NCBI GenBank assembly: GCA_964292325.1
Contig: CAXYVG010000028.1
Location: forward strand, 1 to 37,698
DNA: 37,698 nt
DNA from: CTSoil-075 sp964292325
GTDB taxonomy: Bacteria > Bacillota > Negativicutes > DSM-13327
Direction of reading: 5' to 3'
The translations under genes and the position numbers were made by a program. The notes under the pieces were generated by a model. It was given only the letters and a program-made list of their open reading frames with translations, searched no databases and had not been told where the DNA came from. This document shows positions 8,758-17,402 of the stretch, piece by piece (the stretch's first letter is position 1; every line of letters starts with the position of its first letter).

Positions 8758-8985
8758 ATGAAAGTTCAGGCTGTGATTGATCGTTTTGAAGGTTCAAAGG
8801 CTGTACTATTATTGGGAGATGATGAAGTTCAAGTTGTATGGCCACGTAATATTTTGCCTAGTGAAGCGACTGAAGGCGATATCTTACAAATCAACTTAGA
8901 AGTAGACCATGAGGCTACTGAATCAGCGAAAGAAGAAGCAAAGCGTCTCTTAGAACAAGTCATAGCAAAAAATCAGGATGGTTAA
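8758..8985 (+). CDS. DUF3006 family protein
   Basis: A 75-residue protein (MKVQAVIDRFEGSKAVLLLG...) matching the pattern of DUF3006: a VDRFEG-like start, an 'LLGDDE' turn, a PRNILPSEATEGDIL segment and a charged C-terminal helix. Function is unknown. The family is very often found just after a ComEC-like metallo-beta-lactamase gene, as here, so a role alongside the secreted hydrolase is inferred. The start at 8758 has AAGGAG about ten bases upstream, inside the previous gene's end. Its stop codon lies in the loop of the following terminator. Confidence 0.75.
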   Translation: MKVQAVIDRFEGSKAVLLLGDDEVQVVWPRNILPSEATEGDILQINLEVDHEATESAKEEAKRLLEQVIAKNQDG

Positions 8986-9007
8986 CCGACCATCCTGATT
9001 TTTTTTA
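8971..9007 (+). terminator. Terminator overlapping the DUF3006 stop codon
   Basis: A 12-bp perfect stem (AATCAGGATGGT / ACCATCCTGATT) with a 6-base loop that holds the TAA stop, followed by a run of T. The last codons of the gene form the left arm. Confidence 0.9.
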
Positions 9008-9190
9008 CTAATATAGATAAGCCTTTATTAAAGTATATACATATAGCAATTATTTCTAACAAAAAAAGATTATTTATTCTACCAAACGGCAGGTATTTAT
9101 ATTAAAAATCTCGAATAATGAATAAGTGGACAACAATAATGAGTGTGCAGATAAATTGCGTATGAAATTATGAAATAAGGAGGTGTTATA

Positions 9191-10252
9191 TTGTATCGTA
9201 TTATTTTAAGTTTATTATTGGTGATGGTCTTTATGGCACCACAGGCTGTTATGGCAGCTGCATCTAGTGAACTAGCCAATGTACGTTGGTCGGTGCACAA
9301 GGATGCAATAGAAGGTACTAGTAAATTGCGTTTGGTCATTGATACGACGGGACCCGTTATAGTCAAAGGTTCGTTAAATGCCAAAACTAGTCCGAATTTG
9401 ACAATCGATGTAAAAGGAGCGACCATAGGAAGTATCGATAGCTCGGTAGCACTAAAAGGGGAGATTGCTGAAAAAGTTAGCTTTGTAAAAAAAAATGCCA
9501 GTAGCAGTCAAATTATTGTAGCTTTACCCCGTATGATTGAAGAAACTGATTATAAAGTGTTTACGCTACCAAGTGATATTGCAAATAACAAATCGTTTCG
9601 TATCGTCATTGATATCAATAAGCCTGTACCGAAGGCGAGTTATAATTTTACGGCTGGTTTAAAAGATAAAGTGATCGTAATTGATCCAGGGCATGGTGGT
9701 AGTGATTCTGGTGCCATCGGACCTGGCCAAACGCAAGAAAAAACAATTACGCTAGCAATTGGACAACAAGTGCAGAACTTATTAGAACGAGCTGGAGCTA
9801 AAGTTGTAATGACAAGGCAAACGGATGTAGATGTGTATGGACCGAATGCGAGTGGGGCAGAAGAACTTGGCGCTCGAACTAAAATAGCAACGAATAATAA
9901 GGCGGATGTATTTGTTAGCATACACATTGATGCGTTTTCCAATCCTTCGGTCGGTGGTATTACCACGTATTATTATCAAAAGTCAGGATATGATGCAATG
10001 CTAGCGCAAAATATTCAAGACAATTTAATGAGTAGTGGCATCATGCAGGATCGAGGAATCAAGGTTGCAGGATTTTACGTAATAAAACGCTCAGAGATGC
10101 CAGCGGTATTGGCGGAACTGGGTTTCATATCAAATCCTGAAGAAGAAAAGCTGCTCAACACACCGAAATTTCAGCAACAGATGGCCCAAGGTATTGTGCA
10201 GGGGTTAGAGTCGTTTTTTGCTCAGGCAGCTAGAAGAGGAGGTGGCTCCTAA
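9191..10252 (+). CDS. N-acetylmuramoyl-L-alanine amidase with AMIN domain
   Basis: A 353-residue secreted cell-wall hydrolase that cuts the bond between MurNAc and the stem peptide. A signal peptide (residues 1-22, ending near AVMAAAS) precedes an AMIN targeting domain (~25-135). The zinc-dependent Amidase_3 domain (~155-345) follows, with its ligands in IDPGHGGSDSGA and FVSIHIDAF, a Glu in GQTQEKT, and the catalytic Glu in AVLAELGF. The start is a TTG with AAGGAGGT seven bases upstream. It overlaps the GerMN lipoprotein gene by one base. AMIN-amidases suit daughter-cell separation or spore wall remodelling; the sequence does not decide between them. Confidence 0.92.
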   Translation: MYRIILSLLLVMVFMAPQAVMAAASSELANVRWSVHKDAIEGTSKLRLVIDTTGPVIVKGSLNAKTSPNLTIDVKGATIGSIDSSVALKGEIAEKVSFVKKNASSSQIIVALPRMIEETDYKVFTLPSDIANNKSFRIVIDINKPVPKASYNFTAGLKDKVIVIDPGHGGSDSGAIGPGQTQEKTITLAIGQQVQNLLERAGAKVVMTRQTDVDVYGPNASGAEELGARTKIATNNKADVFVSIHIDAFSNPSVGGITTYYYQKSGYDAMLAQNIQDNLMSSGIMQDRGIKVAGFYVIKRSEMPAVLAELGFISNPEEEKLLNTPKFQQQMAQGIVQGLESFFAQAARRGGGS

Positions 10253-10842
10253 TGTTCCGTAGAAAGACTCTATTAGCTATTGTTTTCATGTTTCTTGTTA
10301 CTTTTATTGGCGGATGTGCCAATGATAATGATGCAGCACAACTGACTCCAAAAGAAGAGAATAAGAGTACGGAGCAACAAGTTGCTCAACCTAATAATCA
10401 ACAGGACCCAGCGTCTTTAAATAGTCAAGAAAAAATGGTTATAACCGTATACAATGCTACGAAAGATGCGGCGTATCTGGTTGGGGAAAGTCATGTTGTT
10501 GCAAAAAATGATCATCCTGCACAAACGGCAATGGAATTGTTGTTAGCAGGAACCAAAAATGTTGCTTTATTATCAGTGGTACCTAATGGCACTACACTGC
10601 GACATATTTCGATTAAAGATAAAATTGCATATGTTGATTTTAATGATAAATTGGTTAAAAATAATATGGGTGGATCGGCATCCGAAATATTATTGGTTGG
10701 TGCGATTGTTAATACATTGACAGAATTTCATGATATACAAAAAGTGCAAATTTTAGTAGAAGGTAAAAAAATTGATACTATTTCTGGACATTTGGATATT
10801 GGTGAGCCACTTAGTCGTTCGGAAAAAATTATAAAAAAATAA
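10252..10842 (+). CDS. GerMN-domain lipoprotein
   Basis: A 196-residue lipoprotein with a lipobox at FIGGCAND (Cys near residue 22), a Gln/Asn-rich linker, and a GerMN domain (~60-190; LLSVVPNGTTLRHISIKDKIAYVDF is typical). GerM of Bacillus acts in sporulation and germination, in cell-wall remodelling between mother cell and forespore. Translation is coupled to the upstream amidase through the TAATG overlap, which supports a shared cell-envelope role. A hairpin follows the gene. Confidence 0.82.
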   Translation: MFRRKTLLAIVFMFLVTFIGGCANDNDAAQLTPKEENKSTEQQVAQPNNQQDPASLNSQEKMVITVYNATKDAAYLVGESHVVAKNDHPAQTAMELLLAGTKNVALLSVVPNGTTLRHISIKDKIAYVDFNDKLVKNNMGGSASEILLVGAIVNTLTEFHDIQKVQILVEGKKIDTISGHLDIGEPLSRSEKIIKK

Positions 10843-10854
10843 AGAAATCGTGAT

Positions 10855-10905
10855 GAAAGCAGCAGTCCATTATGGGCTGCTGCTTTCTGAGATACAACTT
10901 TTTTT
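10855..10905 (+). terminator. Likely terminator after the GerMN gene
   Basis: An 11-bp perfect stem (GAAAGCAGCAG / CTGCTGCTTTC, 10855-10865 with 10877-10887). The T run comes about ten bases later, so efficiency is uncertain. Confidence 0.6.
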
Positions 10906-10996
10906 AGCTATATGGCATACTAGTACTGCAGGATTTTATCGAAAGCAGGCAGAATCTTAATATATTTGGGAATGATAAATGAATGGTGGTGACAAA

Positions 10997-11992
10997 ATGG
11001 AACTAAAGCAATTGGGGGAATTTTCCTTAATTGATAAAATAAAAGAAAATACAATTCACCATAGTGAAAGTGTGGTGATTGGGATCGGTGATGATGCTGC
11101 TGCATTAAAACCAACAGTAGAGCAATTGCAATTGGTAACAACCGATATGCTGGTAGAAGGTATCCACTTTGACTTGTCCACTAGTAGTGCTTGGCAACTT
11201 GGTTATAAAGCGATAGCAGTGAATATAAGTGATATTGCAGCGATGGGGGGTATACCGAGGCATGCTGTTATTTCGATTGCCTTACCTAAGACGCTAGCGG
11301 TAGAATTTGTTGTAAGCTTATATGATGGCATGAAAGAAATTTGTCGTGAGTTTGATGTCAATATTGTAGGTGGTGACACAGTCGCCAGTCCGAATGGATT
11401 AGTCATTAATGTAACGGTTATAGGGGAAGTGCAGCCTGAAAAATTGCAGCGCCGATCAGGTGCTAGTGTAGGGGAACTGGTTGTGGTTACTGGTACGCTC
11501 GGAGATTCCGGTTGTGGACTGGATTTGTTAAGTAAGGAGGATTGGCGGCAGTATGGTTTTGCTCCGCCACTCGTGACGCGTCATTTGATGCCAAGGCCAC
11601 AGGTCATCGCAGGACCTAGGTTAGCAATGGTAGGATCAACGAGTATGAATGATATTAGTGATGGGCTGGCGAGTGAAGCCAATGAAATTGCGATGGCTAG
11701 TGCTGTTGGGATGCGTATTTATGCAGATTCTCTTCCGCTGTCATCTGAACTTCAAGAGGCGGCTGCTATGCTTGGAAAATCAGCAGTAGAATATGCTTTA
11801 TATGGAGGAGAAGACTACCAATTACTCTTTACGATTCGTCCGAAGCAATTTGAACTGGCAGTACAGTCTGATATTGGCGCCAACATAACTGTGATTGGTG
11901 AAGTGATAGAGCAGAGCCAAGGTGTATTGCTAGTTGCTGGGGATGGTCAGGCTTCCTTATTAGAAGCGAAGGGGTACAACCATTTTCGTTAG
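10997..11992 (+). CDS. thiL: Thiamine-monophosphate kinase
   Basis: A 331-residue ThiL, which phosphorylates thiamine monophosphate to the active cofactor thiamine diphosphate using ATP. It belongs to the PurM-like ATP-grasp-unrelated fold: GIGDDAAAL, TTDMLVEGIHFD, the NISDIAAMGGIP loop, VGGDTVASP, the MNDISDGLASE segment and YGGEDYQLLFT are all in place. An in-frame ATG at 10979 exists, but the ATG at 10997 has the better-placed GGTGGTGA and matches family starts. No TPP riboswitch is visible upstream. The gene heads a cluster with the t6A genes tsaE-tsaB-rimI-tsaD, a common arrangement in Bacillota. Confidence 0.93.
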   Translation: MELKQLGEFSLIDKIKENTIHHSESVVIGIGDDAAALKPTVEQLQLVTTDMLVEGIHFDLSTSSAWQLGYKAIAVNISDIAAMGGIPRHAVISIALPKTLAVEFVVSLYDGMKEICREFDVNIVGGDTVASPNGLVINVTVIGEVQPEKLQRRSGASVGELVVVTGTLGDSGCGLDLLSKEDWRQYGFAPPLVTRHLMPRPQVIAGPRLAMVGSTSMNDISDGLASEANEIAMASAVGMRIYADSLPLSSELQEAAAMLGKSAVEYALYGGEDYQLLFTIRPKQFELAVQSDIGANITVIGEVIEQSQGVLLVAGDGQASLLEAKGYNHFR

Positions 11993-12007
11993 GGGGATTT
12001 ACAGTTT

Positions 12008-12484
12008 ATGTTGCATTTTAAGACAAATTCGCCAAAGCAAACATTTGCTTTTGGTCAATGCGTAGCTAATCTTTTGGGGGCTGGGCAAGTCGTGTGTTTA
12101 GCTGGTGATTTAGGAGCCGGCAAAACTTTATTGGTACAAGGGATGGCGCAAGCTTTGGGGATTGAAGATGTAGTAAATAGTCCTACATTCACTATTTTAA
12201 ATGTATATGAAGCGGATTATCCAATTTACCATTTTGATCTCTATCGTTTAGATTATGCGGAGCAATTATTTGATATTGGTTTTTATGAATATACCGAAGC
12301 CCAAGGGCTTTCTATTATAGAGTGGCCAGATAAATTTCCAGAAGAAATGCCGAGTGAATATTTATGGATTGATATAAAACGTAATGAAAATGTAAATGAA
12401 CGGATCTTTGATGTTCGCGCCTTTGGCACTCGTTATGAACAGATCTGTGAGGAGTTGAAACAAGTATGCCCATTCTTGCTATAG
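12008..12484 (+). CDS. tsaE: tRNA t6A biosynthesis ATPase TsaE
   Basis: A 158-residue P-loop ATPase needed for threonylcarbamoyl-adenosine (t6A37) formation on ANN-decoding tRNAs; TsaE resets the TsaB-TsaD complex. Walker A is LAGDLGAGKT (~34-43), followed by the VNSPTFTILNVYEA loop, HFDLYRLD and IIEWPDK typical of the family. The start has AGGGGGA nine bases upstream. The last 19 bases overlap tsaB, so the two are translationally coupled. Confidence 0.93.
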   Translation: MLHFKTNSPKQTFAFGQCVANLLGAGQVVCLAGDLGAGKTLLVQGMAQALGIEDVVNSPTFTILNVYEADYPIYHFDLYRLDYAEQLFDIGFYEYTEAQGLSIIEWPDKFPEEMPSEYLWIDIKRNENVNERIFDVRAFGTRYEQICEELKQVCPFLL

Positions 12485-13173
12485 AAACTTCTACGTTGGT
12501 ATCTAGCGTAGCATTAGCAACGGCTGATACATTATTGGCTGAAATTACATTGCAAACGAAGAAAACACATTCCGAATTATTAATGCCGCATATTGCCAGG
12601 ATTATTGAGATGGCTGGTGTGAAAAAGCCTGATATTAAAGCAATTGCTGTTAGTATTGGGCCAGGATCTTTTACGGGTCTTCGCATTGGTTTATCGACTG
12701 CCAAAGCACTAGCGTATGCGCTGAAGATACCAGTCGTAGCGGTGCCTACTTTGGCTGCTATGGCTTATGGATGCCCAGTACCTGGAGCGATCTTAGCACC
12801 TATTTTAGATGCGCAAAAAGGCAATGTATATCAAGCTTTATTTGAGTGGGAAAAGGGTGAACTCAAGGAACTGATGCCGGCAACTGTTGTCGGCATCGAT
12901 CAAGCACTTGAAACATTGACTCAATATAGTCAGCCCGCAGTATTGCTAGGTGAGTCAGCGGTCATGTATCGCGAAAAAATACAAACCATTGAGAAAAATT
13001 TAGTATTAGCAGAACCGCATATGATCATTCAACGAGCAAGTAGTGTGGCTGGACTTGGTCATAAGCTGCTTAAGAAAGGGTTAGCTCAGGATGTGATGGC
13101 ACTAGAACCTGTCTATATTCGGCGTTCAGAAGCAGAGGTATTATGGGAACGTAGCCATGGAGTGGGCGTATGA
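12466..13173 (+). CDS. tsaB: tRNA t6A biosynthesis protein TsaB
   Basis: A 235-residue ASKHA-fold protein, the non-catalytic partner that forms the TsaB-TsaD heterodimer. Typical segments are the N-terminal LAIETSTLVSSVALA, VSIGPGSFTGLRIGLSTAKALA, and the C-terminal LEPVYIRRSEAEVLWER. It lies between tsaE (19-base overlap) and rimI (4-base ATGA overlap). Confidence 0.93.
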   Translation: MPILAIETSTLVSSVALATADTLLAEITLQTKKTHSELLMPHIARIIEMAGVKKPDIKAIAVSIGPGSFTGLRIGLSTAKALAYALKIPVVAVPTLAAMAYGCPVPGAILAPILDAQKGNVYQALFEWEKGELKELMPATVVGIDQALETLTQYSQPAVLLGESAVMYREKIQTIEKNLVLAEPHMIIQRASSVAGLGHKLLKKGLAQDVMALEPVYIRRSEAEVLWERSHGVGV

Positions 13174-13619
13174 CTTCTATCATGATCCGGCGTATGAATG
13201 AGATGGATATTGATGGCGTATTGGTCGTGGAAGAAGAGGCTTTTACCACACCTTGGTCGCGTATGGGTTTTGTTACAGAAATGAAAAATGAACTATCCTA
13301 TTATTTAGTGATGGTAGATAGCGGGAAAATTATTGGCTATGCAGGAATGTGGCTCATTGTCGATGAAGCTCATGTTACTAATGTTGCCATCTTATCTGCA
13401 CATCGCGGACAAAAATTAGGCGAAAAATTAATGGGAGCATTAATAGAACATGCTAAAAATCGGGGTGCTTTGAGTATGACGCTCGAAGTACGAACGTCTA
13501 ATGATGTGGCGCAAAGGTTATATGCTAAATTTGGTTTTGTATCCCGAGGAATACGCCGTAATTATTATACCGATACACAAGAAGATGCCATGATTATGTG
13601 GTGTGATCAATTACCCTGA
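13170..13619 (+). CDS. rimI: Ribosomal protein bS18 N-alanine acetyltransferase
   Basis: A 149-residue GNAT acetyltransferase of the RimI type. It shows EEEAFTTPWSRMGF near the start, the strand VTNVAILSAHRGQKLGEKLM with the acetyl-CoA pyrophosphate loop (R-G-x-K-L-G), TLEVRTSNDVAQRLYAKFGFVSRGIRRNYY, and DAMIMW at the end. RimI acetylates the N-terminus of S18 and is routinely encoded with tsaB and tsaD. It starts on an ATGA overlap with tsaB. Confidence 0.9.
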   Translation: MTSIMIRRMNEMDIDGVLVVEEEAFTTPWSRMGFVTEMKNELSYYLVMVDSGKIIGYAGMWLIVDEAHVTNVAILSAHRGQKLGEKLMGALIEHAKNRGALSMTLEVRTSNDVAQRLYAKFGFVSRGIRRNYYTDTQEDAMIMWCDQLP

Positions 13620-13721
13620 TGATTGCGAAAAAAAGAGCCACTTGCGTGGCTTATAGGGTGATTGTTGATAGTTATAATATGGTATGAATAACGAAAATGT
13701 TACAAAAAGGAGGCCGTCGTT

Positions 13722-14765
13722 TTGGCCGATGATGAAAAAAAATCCACCAAGCCGTGCTTGATTTTGGCCTTGGAAACGAGTTGTGATGAAACCTCAGCCT
13801 CTGTAATTGCTGATGGACGGACGGTATTGTCAAATGTTATTTCGTCTCAGGTACCAGTACATCAAAAGTTTGGAGGGGTTGTACCTGAAATTGCCTCGCG
13901 CAAACATATTGAAAATGTGATTCCGGTTGTTGATCAAGCATTGCGTGAGGCAGGAGTGACTTTATCTGATATGACTGCGATTGGTGTAACGCATGGCCCA
14001 GGCTTAGTCGGAGCGTTATTGGTAGGGGTATCGGTAGCGAAAGCACTATCTTTTGCGACAGATATACCATTGATTGGTGTCAATCATTTAGAAGGGCATA
14101 TTTTTGCTAATTTTATATCCCATCCTGAATTAGAGCCTCCGTTTATGGCTTTGGTTGTATCAGGGGGGCATACTTCGTTGGTCCATGTTAAAGATTATAA
14201 TCATTTTGAACTGTTAGGTCAGACGCGAGATGATGCAGCGGGTGAGGCGTTTGATAAAGTAGCCAGAGTAATGAAACTACCGTATCCTGGTGGTCCCTAT
14301 ATTGATCGCTTGGCGAAAGAAGGAAATCCAGAAGCGATTGCTTTTCCGAGAGCACTAACAGGACGCGATAATTTTGAATTTAGTTTTAGTGGTCTTAAAT
14401 CGGCAGTGCTTAATTATTTAAATAGTGCTGCACAAAAAGGCGAAGAAGTGAATCACGCTGATGTGGCTGCCAGCTTTCAAGCAGCGGTTGTAGATGTACT
14501 AGTAAGTAAGGCATTGCAGGCTGCTGATAAATGTGCTGTAAAACAGATTGTATTAGCTGGCGGTGTGGCGGCCAATAGTGGTCTAAAAGTCAAGCTAGCA
14601 GAAGCGTGCAATAAGAGTGGGTTTGCATTTTATTATCCAGATATTATCTTGTGTACGGATAATGCAGCCATGATCGGTTGTAGAGCGTACTATCAACATA
14701 GTGTTCAAGACTATGCGGATTTACATCTAAATGCAGTTCCATCTCTGAAATTAGCTGCTAGATAA
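13722..14765 (+). CDS. tsaD: tRNA N6-adenosine threonylcarbamoyltransferase TsaD
   Basis: A 347-residue Kae1/Qri7/TsaD protein, the catalytic subunit that transfers threonylcarbamoyl from TC-AMP to A37 of tRNA. Visible are LALETSCDETSASVI, the metal-binding HLEGH (in GVNHLEGHIFANF), VSGGHTSLV, GEAFDKVARVMKLPYPGGP, and VLAGGVAANSGL. The start is TTG at 13722 with AAGGAGG eight bases upstream. The 102-base gap after rimI contains a small hairpin (GCCAC-TTGC-GTGGC, 13637-13650) with a poor T run, so cotranscription with the upstream genes is possible. Confidence 0.94.
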   Translation: MADDEKKSTKPCLILALETSCDETSASVIADGRTVLSNVISSQVPVHQKFGGVVPEIASRKHIENVIPVVDQALREAGVTLSDMTAIGVTHGPGLVGALLVGVSVAKALSFATDIPLIGVNHLEGHIFANFISHPELEPPFMALVVSGGHTSLVHVKDYNHFELLGQTRDDAAGEAFDKVARVMKLPYPGGPYIDRLAKEGNPEAIAFPRALTGRDNFEFSFSGLKSAVLNYLNSAAQKGEEVNHADVAASFQAAVVDVLVSKALQAADKCAVKQIVLAGGVAANSGLKVKLAEACNKSGFAFYYPDIILCTDNAAMIGCRAYYQHSVQDYADLHLNAVPSLKLAAR

Positions 14766-14809
14766 ATGTCAAATGGGATAGAAATATGTAAAATGATAAC
14801 AAGGAATTT

Positions 14810-14838
14810 TTGATGTATAAGTGGAATACGTATATAAA
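14810..14838 (+). promoter_or_regulatory. Sigma-A-like promoter of the sensor kinase operon
   Basis: TTGATG at 14810-14815, 17-base spacer, TATAAA at 14833-14838, about 75 bases before the kinase start. Confidence 0.5.
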
Positions 14839-14911
14839 AGAATGATGCTATTCTTATTGTTATGCAGATTATGCTGCGAATAAAATAGTGGATTGTCGCT
14901 GGAGGTATAAC

Positions 14912-16333
14912 ATGGTAGTAGCAGGAGACGTTTGCCGAAAAATGACTGCATTAGCCCCGGCACAGATTGCCGTATTAGATAATTATTGTTCTATACTTGG
15001 TCTTGCAAGTGATTTGTCTCATGCCCAGGTTACGGTATATGTGCAAGGGTGCACGGAAAACTCTTTGGTGATTGTGGCGCAAGTAAAGCCGAATACTAGT
15101 TTTGTACAGCAAAAGTCTAACTTACTAGGAACGACTGTTCATGCACCAGAAGAACCTCTTGTTTGGCGGACCATTACAAGAGAAGAGATTATGCATGGTC
15201 AACGAGAATGGGCCATCGGAATGTGGATGGAGATGCAAGTTTATCCAGTGCGAGATGCGAGTGGGAATGTAATTGCTGCTGTTAGCTTCGAAGCAAGTAT
15301 CGAAGAATCTCATCTAGAAGGTCATCAGCTTTTGCTGGAAACTGCGCAATTAATGTTAGCAACGGTGCAAATACCGATTAGTAATAAAATGTATCGACCT
15401 TTGTCAGCAAGTGATGGTATTCTCATTGTCGATGAGCAGGGGAAAATTATTTTTGCCAATTCAACGGCGGATAGTATATATAAGGTTTTAGCGGTTGGGT
15501 GTATTGTCGGACGACGTATTTATGAACGCCAAGCTCATATGGGAATCGTTCAGCAAGTAATGGCTGGACATAAAGCCTGTGAGATTGAATTAGTTGCCGG
15601 TAATATGACACTGATACAACGAGCCATTCCCATTATTGTTAATGGCATTTGTTTATGTACGGTTGTCATTATGACGGATGTAACGGAACTGAAAAAGAAA
15701 GAAAAAGAGCTGATGATCAAATCGGCTGTAATTCAAGAAATACATCATCGGGTCAAGAATAATCTACAAACGATCGCGAGTCTCTTACGTTTGCAATCGC
15801 GTCGTACTACCTCACAAGAAGTAAAGGCTGCCCTCAAAGAAAGTGTCAACCGGATTGCTAGTATTTCGGTTGTTCATGAATTCTTATCACAGCAAGATGC
15901 AGAGTTTATTGATGTGGCAGAAGTTGCAAAAAATATTTTAGAACTTGTCATTCAAAATATGCTAGAGCCTGATTTTAATCTACAAACTAATTTTAATGGA
16001 CAGACAGTGATCCTGCCCTCAGAGCAAGCAAGCAGTTTAGCACTTGTCATTAATGAATTGATTCAAAACTCAATTGAGCATGGTTTTACAGGCAGGCATG
16101 AAGGTCTTATTGGAGTAGAGATTATGACGCTTCCTGATAGTTATAAAATTGAAATATATGATAATGGGATCGGTATGCCAGTTGATTTTAATTCTAAGCC
16201 ATCGAATAGTTTAGGATTACAAATTGTACGTACGTTAATTGAAAATGATGTTGGCGGGAGTTTTAAGCTTTATAATGATCAAGGAACTCATGCTTGTATT
16301 ACAATTCCCCATAAGGTGGAAGGAGGGCTTTAA
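14912..16333 (+). CDS. pdtaS: Soluble sensor histidine kinase, PdtaS-like (H_kinase_N, PAS, HisKA_2, HATPase)
   Basis: A 473-residue cytosolic histidine kinase without membrane helices. The N-terminal ~140 residues look like the GAF-like H_kinase_N domain of PdtaS. A PAS domain follows (~165-260; DGILIVDEQGKIIFAN). Then comes a HisKA_2 phospho-acceptor box (EIHHRVKNNLQTIASLLRLQ, His residues at 278-279) and an HATPase_c domain (NELIQNSIEHGF; EIYDNGIGMP). The ATG at 14912 is chosen because GGAGG lies about seven bases upstream; an in-frame GTG at 14888 lacks one. Its stop overlaps the start of the ANTAR response regulator, its obvious partner. In mycobacteria such a pair senses metals and nitric oxide, and in enterococci a related pair senses ethanolamine. 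The signal here is unknown. Confidence 0.88.
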   Translation: MVVAGDVCRKMTALAPAQIAVLDNYCSILGLASDLSHAQVTVYVQGCTENSLVIVAQVKPNTSFVQQKSNLLGTTVHAPEEPLVWRTITREEIMHGQREWAIGMWMEMQVYPVRDASGNVIAAVSFEASIEESHLEGHQLLLETAQLMLATVQIPISNKMYRPLSASDGILIVDEQGKIIFANSTADSIYKVLAVGCIVGRRIYERQAHMGIVQQVMAGHKACEIELVAGNMTLIQRAIPIIVNGICLCTVVIMTDVTELKKKEKELMIKSAVIQEIHHRVKNNLQTIASLLRLQSRRTTSQEVKAALKESVNRIASISVVHEFLSQQDAEFIDVAEVAKNILELVIQNMLEPDFNLQTNFNGQTVILPSEQASSLALVINELIQNSIEHGFTGRHEGLIGVEIMTLPDSYKIEIYDNGIGMPVDFNSKPSNSLGLQIVRTLIENDVGGSFKLYNDQGTHACITIPHKVEGGL

Positions 16334-16917
16334 TGATGGAAGCGCTACGAATTATTATTGCTGACAATGAATCCATTATCCGAATGGATTTAAAAGAAAT
16401 GTTAGAAGAAGCTGGACACGCAGTGATTGCAGAGGCACCGAATGGTGCAAAAGCGATTGATTTGGTGCGAGAGCATAAACCAGATTTAGTCATTATGGAT
16501 ATTCAGATGCCTGAGATGGATGGTATTACAGCCGCAAAAATCATATCAAATGAAAAGTTGGCTCCCGTTTTACTACTGACTGCTTTTAGTCAGAAAGATA
16601 TTGTAGAAAAAGCAAAAGATTCAGGCGTTTTGGCTTATTTAGTCAAGCCGGTAAAGGAAGTCAACTTATTTCCAGCTATGGAGATTGCATTGTCTAGATT
16701 TCGTGAATTTGCGGAACTAGAGCAAGAATTAGAAAATGTAAAAAATTCATTAGCTACTCGGAAAATTTTAGATAGAGCCAAAGGAATATTGATGGATACC
16801 TATCATCTCAGCGAAACGGAAGCGTATCGTCGTATTCAACAATATAGTATGAGCAAACGCGCAACAATTAAAGAGGTAGCTGAAGCCATCATTGGCGCAT
16901 CAAAAAAGAGAAATTGA
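16333..16917 (+). CDS. pdtaR: ANTAR response regulator (PdtaR/EutV type), RNA-binding antiterminator
   Basis: A 194-residue two-domain regulator. The receiver domain (~1-125) has IIADNE, the phospho-acceptor Asp in DLVIMDIQMPEMDG and the Lys in AYLVKPVKE. A coiled linker leads to a C-terminal ANTAR domain (~130-190; RAKGILMDTYHLSETEAYRRIQQYSM). ANTAR proteins bind paired hairpins with A-x-x-G-x-x hexaloops in nascent RNA and prevent termination. Translation is coupled to the kinase: ATG at 16333 overlaps its stop, or the adjacent ATG at 16336 is used, with GGAGGG upstream. No convincing dual-hairpin target was found in this window. Confidence 0.9.
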   Translation: MMEALRIIIADNESIIRMDLKEMLEEAGHAVIAEAPNGAKAIDLVREHKPDLVIMDIQMPEMDGITAAKIISNEKLAPVLLLTAFSQKDIVEKAKDSGVLAYLVKPVKEVNLFPAMEIALSRFREFAELEQELENVKNSLATRKILDRAKGILMDTYHLSETEAYRRIQQYSMSKRATIKEVAEAIIGASKKRN

Positions 16918-16923
16918 TCTACG

Positions 16924-16969
16924 AAATAAGGATTTTTATAAATTTTTATAAAAAATCCTTATTTTTTCT
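16924..16969 (+). terminator. Terminator after the ANTAR regulator
   Basis: A 14-bp stem (AAATAAGGATTTTT with AAAAATCCTTATTT) followed by T residues. It separates the two-component operon from groESL. Confidence 0.85.
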
Positions 16970-16979
16970 TATGAAACAC

Positions 16980-17008
16980 TTGCATTTTTCTCTTTAATTT
17001 TATATCAT
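16980..17008 (+). promoter_or_regulatory. Sigma-A promoter of groESL
   Basis: TTGCAT at 16980-16985, 17-base spacer, TATCAT at 17003-17008. The CIRCE operator begins 12 bases downstream of the -10, where HrcA binding would block transcription. Confidence 0.7.
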
Positions 17009-17019
17009 GAAAGAAGTGA

Positions 17020-17046
17020 TTAGCACTCGCTACTACTGAGTGCTAA
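17020..17046 (+). promoter_or_regulatory. CIRCE operator (HrcA binding site)
   Basis: TTAGCACTC, nine bases, GAGTGCTAA: an exact match to the CIRCE consensus, about 40 bases before groES. It predicts heat-shock control by HrcA, whose gene is not in this window. Confidence 0.97.
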
Positions 17047-17088
17047 CAACAACGAAAATATATTACACATCATAAAGGAGGTTCTTCA

Positions 17089-17376
17089 ATGATTAAGCCA
17101 TTAGGTGACAAAGTAGTCATTAAGGTTCTAGAAGGTGAAATGAAAACAAAGAGTGGTATCGTATTACCTGATACTGCAAAAGAAAAACCACAAGAGGGTG
17201 AAATTGTTGCAGTTGGCACTGGTAAAGTGCTAGACAATGGCACACGTGTTGCTTTTGATGTAAAAGTTGGCGACAAAGTTATTTTCTCAAAATATGCTGG
17301 TACTGAAGTGAAATTTGAGGGACAAGAATATCTGATTGTAAGTGCTGAAAGAGATATTTTGGCAATCGTAGAATAA
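17089..17376 (+). CDS. groES: Co-chaperonin GroES (Hsp10)
   Basis: A 95-residue GroES, the heptameric lid of the GroEL folding chamber. It shows MIKPLGDKVVIKVLEGE, the mobile loop around KTKSGIVLPDTAKEKPQEGEI, and VGDKVIFSKYAGTEVKFEGQEYLI. AAAGGAGG lies upstream of the ATG. It is the first gene of the CIRCE-controlled groES-groEL operon, with 26 bases to groEL. Confidence 0.97.
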   Translation: MIKPLGDKVVIKVLEGEMKTKSGIVLPDTAKEKPQEGEIVAVGTGKVLDNGTRVAFDVKVGDKVIFSKYAGTEVKFEGQEYLIVSAERDILAIVE

Positions 17377-17402
17377 TAAAATAAATTGGGGGCTTACATA
17401 CA

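Noticed and set aside
10905..10996. TPP riboswitch before thiL
   Set aside because: The short gap lacks the conserved thi-box sequences.
13637..13650. Terminator between rimI and tsaD
   Set aside because: The 5-bp stem is followed by TTATAGGG rather than a T run, so it is too weak to call.
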